A stretch of 15,147 nt of DNA from CAZGKW01 sp964526295 (GTDB taxonomy: Bacteria > Planctomycetota > Phycisphaerae > FEN-1346), in the NCBI GenBank assembly GCA_964526295.1, contig CAZGKW010000071.1:1-15147 (forward strand), given 5' to 3'. Each line of letters starts with the position of its first letter. Position 1 is the stretch's first letter. Made by a program: the position numbers and the translations under genes. The notes beneath the pieces were generated by a model that saw only the letters and a list, made by a program, of their open reading frames with translations, was not told the DNA's origin and ran no database searches. Shown one piece after another: positions 1 to 6,042 of this stretch.

Positions 1-237
1 GCGAATCACCTGAATCCCTTGCTCGTCAGGCGCCTTCGTGAATAATGCGGGATAGGGATGCCCAGGCTGCATGCGGACAGGCATGCAGGCACAGGAAGGA
101 GAAGCTGGTGAGGCTGAGAATATCGAGACTCCGGGACAGGCCTGCCCCGGCACGGCGCAAGGCGGGCTGCTCTTGCGATGGCGCCATTGCCCGACCTTCC
201 CCCGTCTCAACGGGCGCCGCATTCCGCGCCGAGGCGC
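1..237. other. Left-edge stretch with no supported gene
   Basis: No convincing gene is visible. The first 45 bases read in plus frame 1 as ANHLNPLLVRRLRE followed by TAA, which could be the last codons of a gene cut by the window edge, but 14 residues are too few to identify. The rest has only low-complexity GC-rich open frames on both strands. It ends at the promoter of the toxin-antitoxin pair. Confidence 0.4.
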
Positions 238-273
238 TTGACTTGCCGAGCGAATGCACTACAATGTAGTGCA
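238..273 (+). promoter_or_regulatory. Toxin-antitoxin promoter with palindromic operator
   Basis: A sigma-70-type promoter is visible: -35 TTGACT (238-243), a 16-bp spacer, and -10 TACAAT (260-265). The -10 lies inside a perfect 19-bp palindrome, TGCACTACAATGTAGTGCA (255-273), with 9-bp arms and one central base. Transcription should start near 272, only a few bases before the ATG at 276. No Shine-Dalgarno sequence can be seen, so the mRNA is probably leaderless or nearly so. A palindrome over the -10 is the usual place for a ribbon-helix-helix antitoxin to bind and repress its own operon; that binding is inferred. Confidence 0.8.
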
Positions 274-275
274 CC

Positions 276-491
276 ATGAGCAATCTGACCGTTCGAATCC
301 CGGAATCGCTGAGGAAGGAACTGAGGGTCCTCTGCGACCAGGAGCAGCGGCCCGCCAGCGAGGTCGTGCGGGATTCCCTGCGGCGATACATCGCCGTGCG
401 GAAGTTCCAGCGGCTCCGCCGCCGGACGCTCCCCTTCGCCGAGGCCCAGGGCTTCCTCACGGACGAGGACGTCTTCGAGGCCATCTCGTGA
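276..491 (+). CDS. Ribbon-helix-helix antitoxin / CopG-like regulator
   Basis: This 71-residue protein has the layout of a ribbon-helix-helix DNA-binding antitoxin. A short strand NLTVRIP (residues 3-9) would pair in the dimer to read the operator. Two helices follow, about 10-24 (ESLRKELRVLCDQEQ) and 27-40 (ASEVVRDSLRRYIA), and the C-terminal third probably wraps the toxin. The ATG at 276 sits directly after the palindromic operator and has no Shine-Dalgarno, which fits leaderless translation. The stop overlaps the GTG start of the PIN gene by four bases (GTGA), so the pair is almost certainly translated together. Family known: such antitoxins repress their own promoter and neutralise the partner toxin. 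The exact family (CopG or VapB-like) cannot be fixed by eye. Confidence 0.88.
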   Translation: MSNLTVRIPESLRKELRVLCDQEQRPASEVVRDSLRRYIAVRKFQRLRRRTLPFAEAQGFLTDEDVFEAIS

Positions 492-883
492 AGGTGGTCC
501 TCGACACGAACGTCCTCGTGGCGGCCTTTGCCACGCGCGGGCTGTGCGAGGCCGTCTTCGCGGCCTGCCTGTGGTCTCACGAGGTCGCCCTGTCGGGTTC
601 CATCCTGAAGGAACTGCGGCGGCACTTGCGGGGCAAACTCAAAGTGCCCGCCCGGCAGGCCGACGCCGTCCTCGCGTTCCTTCGCGAGCATGCCGCCATC
701 GTCCGGCCCGCCAAGGTGCCGGCGGACGCGTGCCGCGACCCAAGCGACCTCGTGGTCCTGGGCACGGCTGTGGCTGCCGAGGCCGACGTTCTCGTGACGG
801 GCGACCGGGACCTGCTGGACCTGGGCGAGTTCCACGGCATTCCCACCCTTTCGCCGCGGGCCTTCCATGAGCGCCTCCGCTAG
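488..883 (+). CDS. PIN-domain toxin (putative RNase)
   Basis: This 131-residue protein has the acidic pattern of a PIN nuclease: VLDTNVL with Asp6 near the N-terminus, Glu42 in SILKEL, Asp87 in the DPSD segment, and Asp106/Asp108 in VTGDRDLL. These residues normally bind Mg2+ for RNA cleavage. It most resembles the 'PIN family toxin component' group (COG1569-type). I chose the GTG at 488 because it overlaps the antitoxin stop and begins the conserved first strand; the open frame extends further upstream, but only across the antitoxin and promoter. The catalytic residues look intact, so the toxin should be active. The stop codon (881-883) lies at the edge of an IS3-type remnant, so the toxin's 3' end may mark an old insertion or deletion boundary. 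Confidence 0.88.
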   Translation: MKVVLDTNVLVAAFATRGLCEAVFAACLWSHEVALSGSILKELRRHLRGKLKVPARQADAVLAFLREHAAIVRPAKVPADACRDPSDLVVLGTAVAAEADVLVTGDRDLLDLGEFHGIPTLSPRAFHERLR

Positions 884-963
884 ACACTGGCGGTCGGCAC
901 AGCGGTCGCCTCACGCAGCCTGGCCACGATCTGTCCCGGCGTATGTCGCTTCCGTCGGCTCAT
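880..963 (-). pseudogene. Truncated IS3-type transposase orfA (5' end only)
   Basis: Read on the minus strand from ATG at 963, the frame gives MSRRKRHTPGQIVARLREA and then stops at codon 28. This matches the start of IS3-family OrfA proteins, whose N-terminus typically reads MSRKRHTPEQI..KLREA before a helix-turn-helix. A good Shine-Dalgarno (AAGGAG, 7 bases before the ATG) is preserved. Similarity fades after about residue 19, near base 907, and the helix-turn-helix and catalytic orfB are missing. The element was therefore cut close to the toxin stop codon. It cannot encode a working transposase. Confidence 0.7.
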
Positions 964-975
964 CGAGAATCTCCT

Positions 976-1017
976 TGCCCGTCCGGGCAGTAGAGACTCT
1001 CATAACGCCTGGGTCAA
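976..1017 (-). promoter_or_regulatory. Promoter of the IS3-type remnant, with adjoining palindrome
   Basis: On the minus strand, TTGACC (1017-1012), a 17-bp spacer and TCTACT (994-989) form a plausible sigma-70 promoter pointing into the transposase fragment. Next comes a 14-bp palindrome, TGCCCGGACGGGCA (989-976), and then the Shine-Dalgarno. The arrangement suggests a leader hairpin or operator controlling transposase expression. If still active, this promoter would send antisense RNA into the 3' end of the PIN toxin gene. Confidence 0.45.
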
Positions 1018-1035
1018 GTTTTGGCGGGCAGGCCA

Positions 1036-1335
1036 GATCCGCATGTAGAGGTGGAAGTCGAATCATTGCGCTTTGGCGCCCCGGAAGAAGTCGACTTTGG
1101 CCGCGGCTGCAAGGCCATCGGTTCGGAGAAGGACGGCAAGGACCTCGTGGTGACGTTCGACGCCGCGGGCCACGGCATTACCGAAGAGAACTTTGCCGTC
1201 AAAATGCTCGGCAAGACGAGAGGCGGCAAGCTCCTGTTTGGCTACTCACGTTTGCCGGAAGTGGATTATTCACCGTACGTCATCAAGCGGCAAGCGTACA
1301 AGCAGTTAGAACGAAGCAAGAAGACGCATCGTTGA
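1036..1335 (+). pseudogene. C-terminal remnant of an unidentified larger protein
   Basis: The plus frame from about 1036 reads VEVESLRFGAPEEVDFGRG, then DLVVTFDAAGHGITEENF and GKLLFGYSRLPEVDYSP, ending at TGA (1333-1335). This has the hydrophobic and polar alternation of a folded beta-rich domain rather than a chance open frame. There is no good start: the frame is open back to a stop at 1003, and the bases before 1036 belong to the IS3-type remnant. The last ~20 residues, VIKRQAYKQLERSKKTHR, look unlike the rest. I read it as the 3' part of a larger gene, perhaps a secreted carbohydrate-active or sulfatase-linked protein, cut at its 5' end by the insertion sequence. The family is not recognised. 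Confidence 0.5.
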
Positions 1336-1377
1336 TTAGCGACCTTCTATAAGAACTCTATACGGGGAAGCAAGGAC

Positions 1378-3795
1378 ATGAAAGCGTGCCTCCATCAGTT
1401 GTCGGGAATCGCTGTGCTCGCGATTTTCATGCTTCTGGTTACGGCCCCCCAAGTCATGGGCGCGGGGAGCAAAGAAAAGGTTTCCGTGCCCGACTTCACC
1501 AAGGGCGACAAGATTCCCGATGGGGCGGACCACGACTGGAACCTGGGTGCCACCGGGGCGCGCGGGTGGATCTACACCAACCAGATGTCGACCGCCGACG
1601 CGCGGCAGATTGACGTGACGAAGGTGGACAAGGGATCGCCCGCGGACGGGATTCTTGCGGTCGGCGACGTGGTCCTGGGCGTCGGAGGCAAGCGGTTCTC
1701 TTACGACCCGCGCACGGAGTTCGGCAAGGCGCTGACCGCGGCGGAATCGGAGGCGGGCGGCGGAAACCTGTCCCTGATCCGCTGGCGGGACGGCAAGACA
1801 GAGACGGTCGTCGTGACACTGCCCGTCCTGGGCACGTACAGCGATACCGCGCCTTACGATTGCGCCAAGTCGAAGCGTATTCTCGATCAAGGCTGCCGGG
1901 CCCTGGCGAAACGGGTCGCGGCCCCGTCTTACCGGGAAAACCCGATCGTACGTTCGCTGAACGCCCTGGCCCTGCTCGCCAGCGGCGACCCCGAGTACCT
2001 CCCGCTGGTGAAGAAGGAGGCCCAGTGGGCGGCCGGGTTCTCGGCCGACAGTTTCCAGACCTGGTATTACGGGTACGTCGTCATGCTGCTGTCGGAGTAC
2101 GTGATGCGGACCGGCGATGCGTCGGTCATGCCGGGGCTGCGGCGCCTGGCGCTCGAGGCGGCCATGGGGCAGAGCGACGTCGGTTCCTGGGGCCACCGTT
2201 TCGCGAGGCCCGACGGGCGGCTCGGCGGGTACGGCATGATGAACGCCCCGGGCCTGCCGCTGACCAGCGGGCTCGTTCTCGCGCGGGAGGCGGGGGTGAA
2301 GGACCGCAGGCTGGACATTGCCATCGACCGAAGCGTGCGGTTGCTCCGATTCTACGTCGGCAAGGGCAGCGTTCCCTACGGCGACCACCGCCCGTGGATC
2401 CAGACGCACGAGGGCAACGGCAAAAACGGCATGGCCTCGGTGATGTTTGACCTGCTAGGCGACGCCAGGGCCGCGGAGTACTTCTCGCGGATGGCGCTGG
2501 CCGCCCACGGCAACGAGCGTGACTACGGCCATACCGGCAACTTCTGGTGCATCCTGTGGGCGATTCCCGGCGTGGCCCAGTCCGGCCCGAACGCCACCGG
2601 CGCGTGGATGCGGGAGTTCGGCGCGTGGTATTTCGACCTGGCGCGCTGCTGGGACGGGACCTTCGTCCACCTGGGACCGCCTCAGCCCCGAAGCGACACG
2701 TACAAGGCATGGGACTGCACCGGGGCCTATCTGCTCGCCTATGCCATGCCGCTCAAGAAGATCTACCTGACGGGCAAGGGCGAAAACCACGTCCCGCAGA
2801 TCAGCATGGCGGAGGCAAAAAGCATCATCGATGACGGCCGGGGCTGGACCAGACGAGACCGCACCAGCTTCTCCGACGCGCTGACCACCGATCAGCTCAT
2901 CGGCCGGCTGAGCAATTGGTCGCCGATCGTCCGCGAGCGGGCGGCCGAAGCGCTGGCACGCCGCAAGGACGACGTGATGAGCCGGCTGATCGACCTGCTC
3001 GACGCCAAGGACCTCTACACGCGGTACGGCGCCTGCCAGGCGATCAAAATGCAGCAGGAGCGCGGCGCCCCGGCCGTGCCTGCCCTGCTCAAAACGTTCC
3101 GCTCCGACGACCTCTGGCTGCGCATCCTGGCCGCCGAGGCGCTGGCAGGCATCGGGAAACCTGCCAAAGCGGCCGTCCCCGACATGCTGGAAAAACTCGC
3201 CACGGGACCGACGAAAGACGACCCACGCAACATGGAGCAGCGTTACCTTTGCTTCGCCCTGTTTGACAAGCGCCGCGGCCTGATCGGCAAGTCGCTCGAA
3301 GGGGTCGACCGTGAACGGCTCCTGAAGGCCGTTCGCGCCGGTCTTCAGAACGAAGACGGGCGGGCGCGAGGCGCGTTGGGGAGCGTCTACGCCAACCTCG
3401 GCTTCGAGGAGATCAAACCCCTCCTGCCTGCCATACACCGGGCGGTCATCGAGCCCGCGCCGAGCGGGATCATGTTTGCCGACGGGATCCGCCTCAGCGG
3501 CCTGGACCTGCTCGCCAGACACCGCATCAGGGAAGGAATGAGCCTCTGCCTCGACATCATGGACATCGATAGGTGGGGCAAGCGCAACCGGATCTCACGG
3601 TGCCTGAAGGCCCTGCAAGCCTACGGCGGCGCCGCCAAACCGCTTCTGCCCAGGCTCGCCCGGCTTGAGAAGCAACTGCTGGAGCACCGGGAAGCGAAGA
3701 AGCTGAAGTCTCAGATCGACCTGGTCCGCCAGACCGCCGCCGCGATCGAGGCCGACAAGGACCCGCCCAAACTGCGCCGCCTCAGCGATTTCTGA
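1378..3795 (+). CDS. Secreted DUF6288-like protein with PDZ and HEAT repeats
   Basis: An 805-residue exported protein. Residues 1-30 form a signal peptide (hydrophobic IAVLAIFMLLV, small residues near VMGAG). Residues about 55-150 are PDZ-like, with the typical GSPADGILAVGDVVLGVGG turn (86-104). Residues ~160-480 are helical and rich in aromatic, Trp and His residues (WYYGYVVMLLSEY, ERDYGHTGNFW), suggesting an alpha/alpha-toroid as in glycan-acting enzymes. From ~501 onward are HEAT-like helical pairs (IVRERAAEALARR, DLWLRILAAEALAGIGKPAKAAVP) reaching the C-terminus. This order matches the DUF6288 proteins common in Planctomycetota, whose function is unknown. The ATG at 1378 is supported by GGGGAAG about 7 bases upstream and by the signal peptide. 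It appears to be a single-gene unit, perhaps a scaffold or enzyme at the cell surface. Confidence 0.85.
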   Translation: MKACLHQLSGIAVLAIFMLLVTAPQVMGAGSKEKVSVPDFTKGDKIPDGADHDWNLGATGARGWIYTNQMSTADARQIDVTKVDKGSPADGILAVGDVVLGVGGKRFSYDPRTEFGKALTAAESEAGGGNLSLIRWRDGKTETVVVTLPVLGTYSDTAPYDCAKSKRILDQGCRALAKRVAAPSYRENPIVRSLNALALLASGDPEYLPLVKKEAQWAAGFSADSFQTWYYGYVVMLLSEYVMRTGDASVMPGLRRLALEAAMGQSDVGSWGHRFARPDGRLGGYGMMNAPGLPLTSGLVLAREAGVKDRRLDIAIDRSVRLLRFYVGKGSVPYGDHRPWIQTHEGNGKNGMASVMFDLLGDARAAEYFSRMALAAHGNERDYGHTGNFWCILWAIPGVAQSGPNATGAWMREFGAWYFDLARCWDGTFVHLGPPQPRSDTYKAWDCTGAYLLAYAMPLKKIYLTGKGENHVPQISMAEAKSIIDDGRGWTRRDRTSFSDALTTDQLIGRLSNWSPIVRERAAEALARRKDDVMSRLIDLLDAKDLYTRYGACQAIKMQQERGAPAVPALLKTFRSDDLWLRILAAEALAGIGKPAKAAVPDMLEKLATGPTKDDPRNMEQRYLCFALFDKRRGLIGKSLEGVDRERLLKAVRAGLQNEDGRARGALGSVYANLGFEEIKPLLPAIHRAVIEPAPSGIMFADGIRLSGLDLLARHRIREGMSLCLDIMDIDRWGKRNRISRCLKALQAYGGAAKPLLPRLARLEKQLLEHREAKKLKSQIDLVRQTAAAIEADKDPPKLRRLSDF

Positions 3796-3858
3796 GCCGC
3801 CGACGTCCGCGAGGCCCGATTGCCGGCCCTTCACGTAGGGTGACGGTGCCTCTTGAGG

Positions 3859-3990
3859 TTACTTCATCGGGCCCCAGGTCTCTTCCAGCAGATCATGCAG
3901 CAGGGGGTCGTGTTCCTTGAGTTCCGGCCGCACGAACGGCTAGAAATCGTTGCGGTAGAAGTACGCCTCGGTCCCCCCTGCGCACAGCAA
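3859..3990 (-). pseudogene. Short C-terminal coding remnant with in-frame TAG
   Basis: On the minus strand the frame reads MPLLCAGGTEAYFYRNDF, then TAG (3942-3940), then PFVRPELKEHDPLLHDLLEE and TWGPMK before TAA (3861-3859). The sequence on both sides of the TAG is strongly protein-like and in the same frame, so the TAG is most simply a point mutation; a GAG to TAG change would do it. It lies downstream of, and on the same strand as, the broken sulfatase, so it may be that gene's tail or the end of another lost gene. I do not recognise the family. A promoter-like TTGCCG-17-TATAGT lies just upstream on the same strand, but nothing shows it is used. Confidence 0.5.
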
Positions 3991-4120
3991 TGGCATTGCC
4001 AGGATGCATGCCCGGCCTCAGAGCTGCTACCGACTATAGCATTCGTTCTCCGCGGCGGCAAGATGACGGGTTCTCATCCCACATGTACGCTCCAGTTTGA
4101 GGCCCGCGCGGCAAATCCCA

Positions 4121-4175
4121 TCCTTCGGCAGATATAGCGGGTAAACGACCCGCTGGTTAACCGCCTGCCGAAGGA
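4121..4175. repeat. Nested inverted repeat in the mosaic region
   Basis: Two perfect inverted repeats are nested. The outer arms are TCCTTCGGCAG (4121-4131) and CTGCCGAAGGA (4165-4175), 11 bp each. The inner arms are AGCGGGT (4136-4142) and ACCCGCT (4148-4154) around a 5-base loop, AAACG. Between the inner and outer right arms lies the 8-bp palindrome GGTTAACC (4155-4162). No poly-U run follows, so an ordinary terminator is unlikely. It sits between the transposase fragment and the unidentified tail and may be part of a mobile-element end or a folded recombination site. Confidence 0.6.
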
Positions 4176-4225
4176 GACCACAGTGGCCTTCGAGACGAGA
4201 AGACCCTGCCGCGCGCTGACGGCAC

Positions 4226-4485
4226 GGGACAGGCGGCGAGAAGTGGTCGGCATCCTCTCGAAGGCCCTCGCCAGGATGCCCCCGGCCGTCCGGATCCCGC
4301 ACAGCCCCGCCGCCGGGCCCTTGAGGTTGGTGATGCCGAACCGGCGGTTGGTGCCCTGAGCATTCGCCTCCACCTTGTAGAGGGTCCGGCGGCGGCGGCG
4401 CCAACTGCCCGCCCGGTGCCAGAAGGAAGCCACGTGCCGCTGCGGGGTGCCGGTGCGGTCGAAGCGGTCCCGGACCCGCGCCTCC
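4226..4485 (-). mobile_element. IS1380-like DDE transposase fragment
   Basis: In the minus frame running through 4433, the translation includes FWHRAGSWRRRRRTLYKVEA and NAQGTNRRFGITNLKGPAAG. This resembles the segment of IS1380-family (DDE group 1) transposases that reads roughly 'Y.A.SW..pRRvi.KvEh..qG.NpRFVVTNL', just before the last catalytic part. The N-terminal half, first catalytic residues and C-terminus are missing, and similarity fades after about base 4320. It follows the sulfatase sequence with a frame change near 4480-4490, so the insertion or recombination point falls there. It is non-functional. Family assignment is from remembered consensus and would need a profile search. Confidence 0.6.
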
Positions 4486-4716
4486 GAGCGAGAACAGGGC
4501 GCGGCCGGTCAGCATCATCGCCCGGCTGGGCATGCAGACCGCACCGCTGGTGCCGCCCCTGATGTGCGCGTGCGTGAACGTTGTGCCGCGAGCGACCAAC
4601 CGGTCGAAGTGGGGCGTTTCGATCTCGGGGTTGCCCGGCGCCGAGACCGTGTCGAACCGCTGGTCGTCGGTGAACACGAACAGGATATTCGGACGCCTAC
4701 TCATCGGCATGCTCAT
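4486..4716 (-). pseudogene. Truncated second sulfatase (N-terminal part)
   Basis: From ATG at 4716 the frame encodes a clear sulfatase start. RRPNILFVFTDDQRFDTV (residues 7-24) holds the metal-binding Asp pair, ETPHFDRLVARGTTFTHAH follows, and CMPSR (Cys61) is the site converted to formylglycine. GRALFS is the last sulfatase-like stretch; after residue ~77 the frame becomes Pro/Gly-rich and unlike any sulfatase, and the DNA matches a transposase in another frame. The open frame formally runs on to 4027. The start overlaps the stop of the upstream sulfatase by four bases (ATGA), so it was the next gene of that operon. No signal peptide is visible, unlike its neighbour. Most of the catalytic fold is missing, so it cannot be active. 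Confidence 0.8.
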
Positions 4717-6017
4717 CGGGGGTAGTCCTCGCCGTTGACGCTTCGCATGACCGATTTCTGAAACGCCTCGAGGGCGCCCTTCATCTTCTCAACCTGGTCG
4801 GGGTTCTTCTTCTCGAACGTTGTGTCGCCCTTGGGGTCCTGTTTGAGATCGAGCAGGCTCAACTTTGTGCCGTTGTCACGCACGTAGAGTTCGAAGCGGT
4901 CATCGACCAGGCCGAGCGAGCCCTGCCAGAGGCGATCGGGGAAGCCGGAGTGCTTGCTCCCGGCATCCCAGAACGGCAGTGGTTGCCCGCGGCGGTCGGT
5001 CGTGCCGTCAAGAATGTTGATGATGTCAAGCCCATCGATGGGTCGGCCGTCGGGCGCGGCCTTGACGCCGAGGATGCTCGCCAAGGTGGGCAGGTAATCC
5101 ATCTGAGAGCACGGCGCCTCGATCGCGCGCGGCTGCTTCCACCGCGCCGGCCACTCGGCCACCGAGGGCACGCGGATTCCCGAGCGCGTAATCGAGCCCT
5201 TGGGATGTCCGTTGTCGCCGGAGTACCAGACCAGCGTGTTGTCGCGCAGCCCGTCGGCTTTCAGCCTGTCGCGCAGTTGGCCGATGGCTACGTCGATGCC
5301 GGCGATCTCCGCCGCCCAGTTGCGTTCCTCTTCGCTGCGATCTTTGTAGAGCTCGCGATACTGCTTTGCCGCTCCGTGCGGGGCGTGCGGGCTGCCGAAC
5401 CAGACGGTGATGAAGAACGGCTTGCTCTGCTTGCGGGCACGCTGTGCCAGGTGCAGGGCGTAGCGGATCGCCACCTCGCTGCTCTCGCCCTTGTTGTCCA
5501 CCTGCTGGCAGTTCTCGTGCTGGAAGCGGGGGTTGTCGTCGAACTTGTTGCCGCTCCAGGCCGCCGCCTCGTAGCCACTGGCGACGGGGCCGCCCTTGTC
5601 ATGGTTGCCGAGGTGCCACTTGCCCACGTGCGCGGTAAAGTACCCGCGCTCCTTGAACAGCGTCGGCAGGCATCGCTCCTGCAGGTTGATCGGGTAGGTG
5701 ATGGCCGGTACACCCGTGCGGTTAGGCGTGCGCCCCGTCATGAACGACGCCCGGCTCGGCGAGCACGACGCGGCCGGGCTGTAGAACCGGTCGAACCGCA
5801 GGCCGGTCTTCGCCATCTCGTCGAGCACGGGCGTCTTGACGAACGACCCGGCGTAGCCGACCGCGGTGTGCTGCTGGTCGTCGCTCATGAGCAGAATGAC
5901 GTTGGGGCGTTGGGCCTCCGGCGGCTGTGCCCACGACCAACGCGATGTCAGCAGTGCCGCAGCACCCGAAGCGGCTGCCTTCAGGAAACCACGGCGGTTG
6001 GCACTCGATATCCGCAT
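4713..6017 (-). CDS. Tat-exported arylsulfatase-type sulfatase
   Basis: This 434-residue enzyme of the S1 formylglycine sulfatase family should hydrolyse sulfate esters, probably on a polysaccharide. Residues 1-30 form a Tat signal (NRRGFLKAAASGAAALL). Metal and active-site features follow in order: Asp46-Asp47 in LLMSDDQ, the maturation motif CSPSR with Cys85, HVGKWHLG (130-137) with Lys133, SPHAPH (His211), and GDNG (Asp268-Asn269) with Lys274 shortly after. The loop between DNG and the following Lys is unusually short. I chose the ATG at 6017 because GGAGG lies 8 bases upstream and the twin-arginine motif follows; the longer open frame overlaps the upstream gene. It starts 25 bases after the PQQ-like gene and overlaps the next sulfatase by ATGA. 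Activity needs a formylglycine-generating enzyme encoded elsewhere. The substrate is unknown. Confidence 0.93.
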   Translation of the reverse strand: MRISSANRRGFLKAAASGAAALLTSRWSWAQPPEAQRPNVILLMSDDQQHTAVGYAGSFVKTPVLDEMAKTGLRFDRFYSPAASCSPSRASFMTGRTPNRTGVPAITYPINLQERCLPTLFKERGYFTAHVGKWHLGNHDKGGPVASGYEAAAWSGNKFDDNPRFQHENCQQVDNKGESSEVAIRYALHLAQRARKQSKPFFITVWFGSPHAPHGAAKQYRELYKDRSEEERNWAAEIAGIDVAIGQLRDRLKADGLRDNTLVWYSGDNGHPKGSITRSGIRVPSVAEWPARWKQPRAIEAPCSQMDYLPTLASILGVKAAPDGRPIDGLDIINILDGTTDRRGQPLPFWDAGSKHSGFPDRLWQGSLGLVDDRFELYVRDNGTKLSLLDLKQDPKGDTTFEKKNPDQVEKMKGALEAFQKSVMRSVNGEDYPR

Positions 6018-6042
6018 GGTCTGCACCTCCCGGGAGGATGAG

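Noticed and set aside
1..45. Possible last 14 codons of a plus-strand gene (ANHLNPLLVRRLRE)
   Set aside because: Too short to identify or to separate from chance.
26..868. Long minus-strand open frame of 280 codons over the toxin-antitoxin genes
   Set aside because: It is antisense to two well-supported genes, has no domain character and is expected in GC-rich DNA.
1332..1364. Possible promoter before the DUF6288-like gene (TTGATT with TATAAG or TATACG)
   Set aside because: The spacers are 10 or 21 bp, outside the usable range.
4121..4175. Integron attC-like site
   Set aside because: The nested repeats lack the conserved attC core ends (RYYYAAC/GTTRRRY in the right places), and no integrase is nearby.
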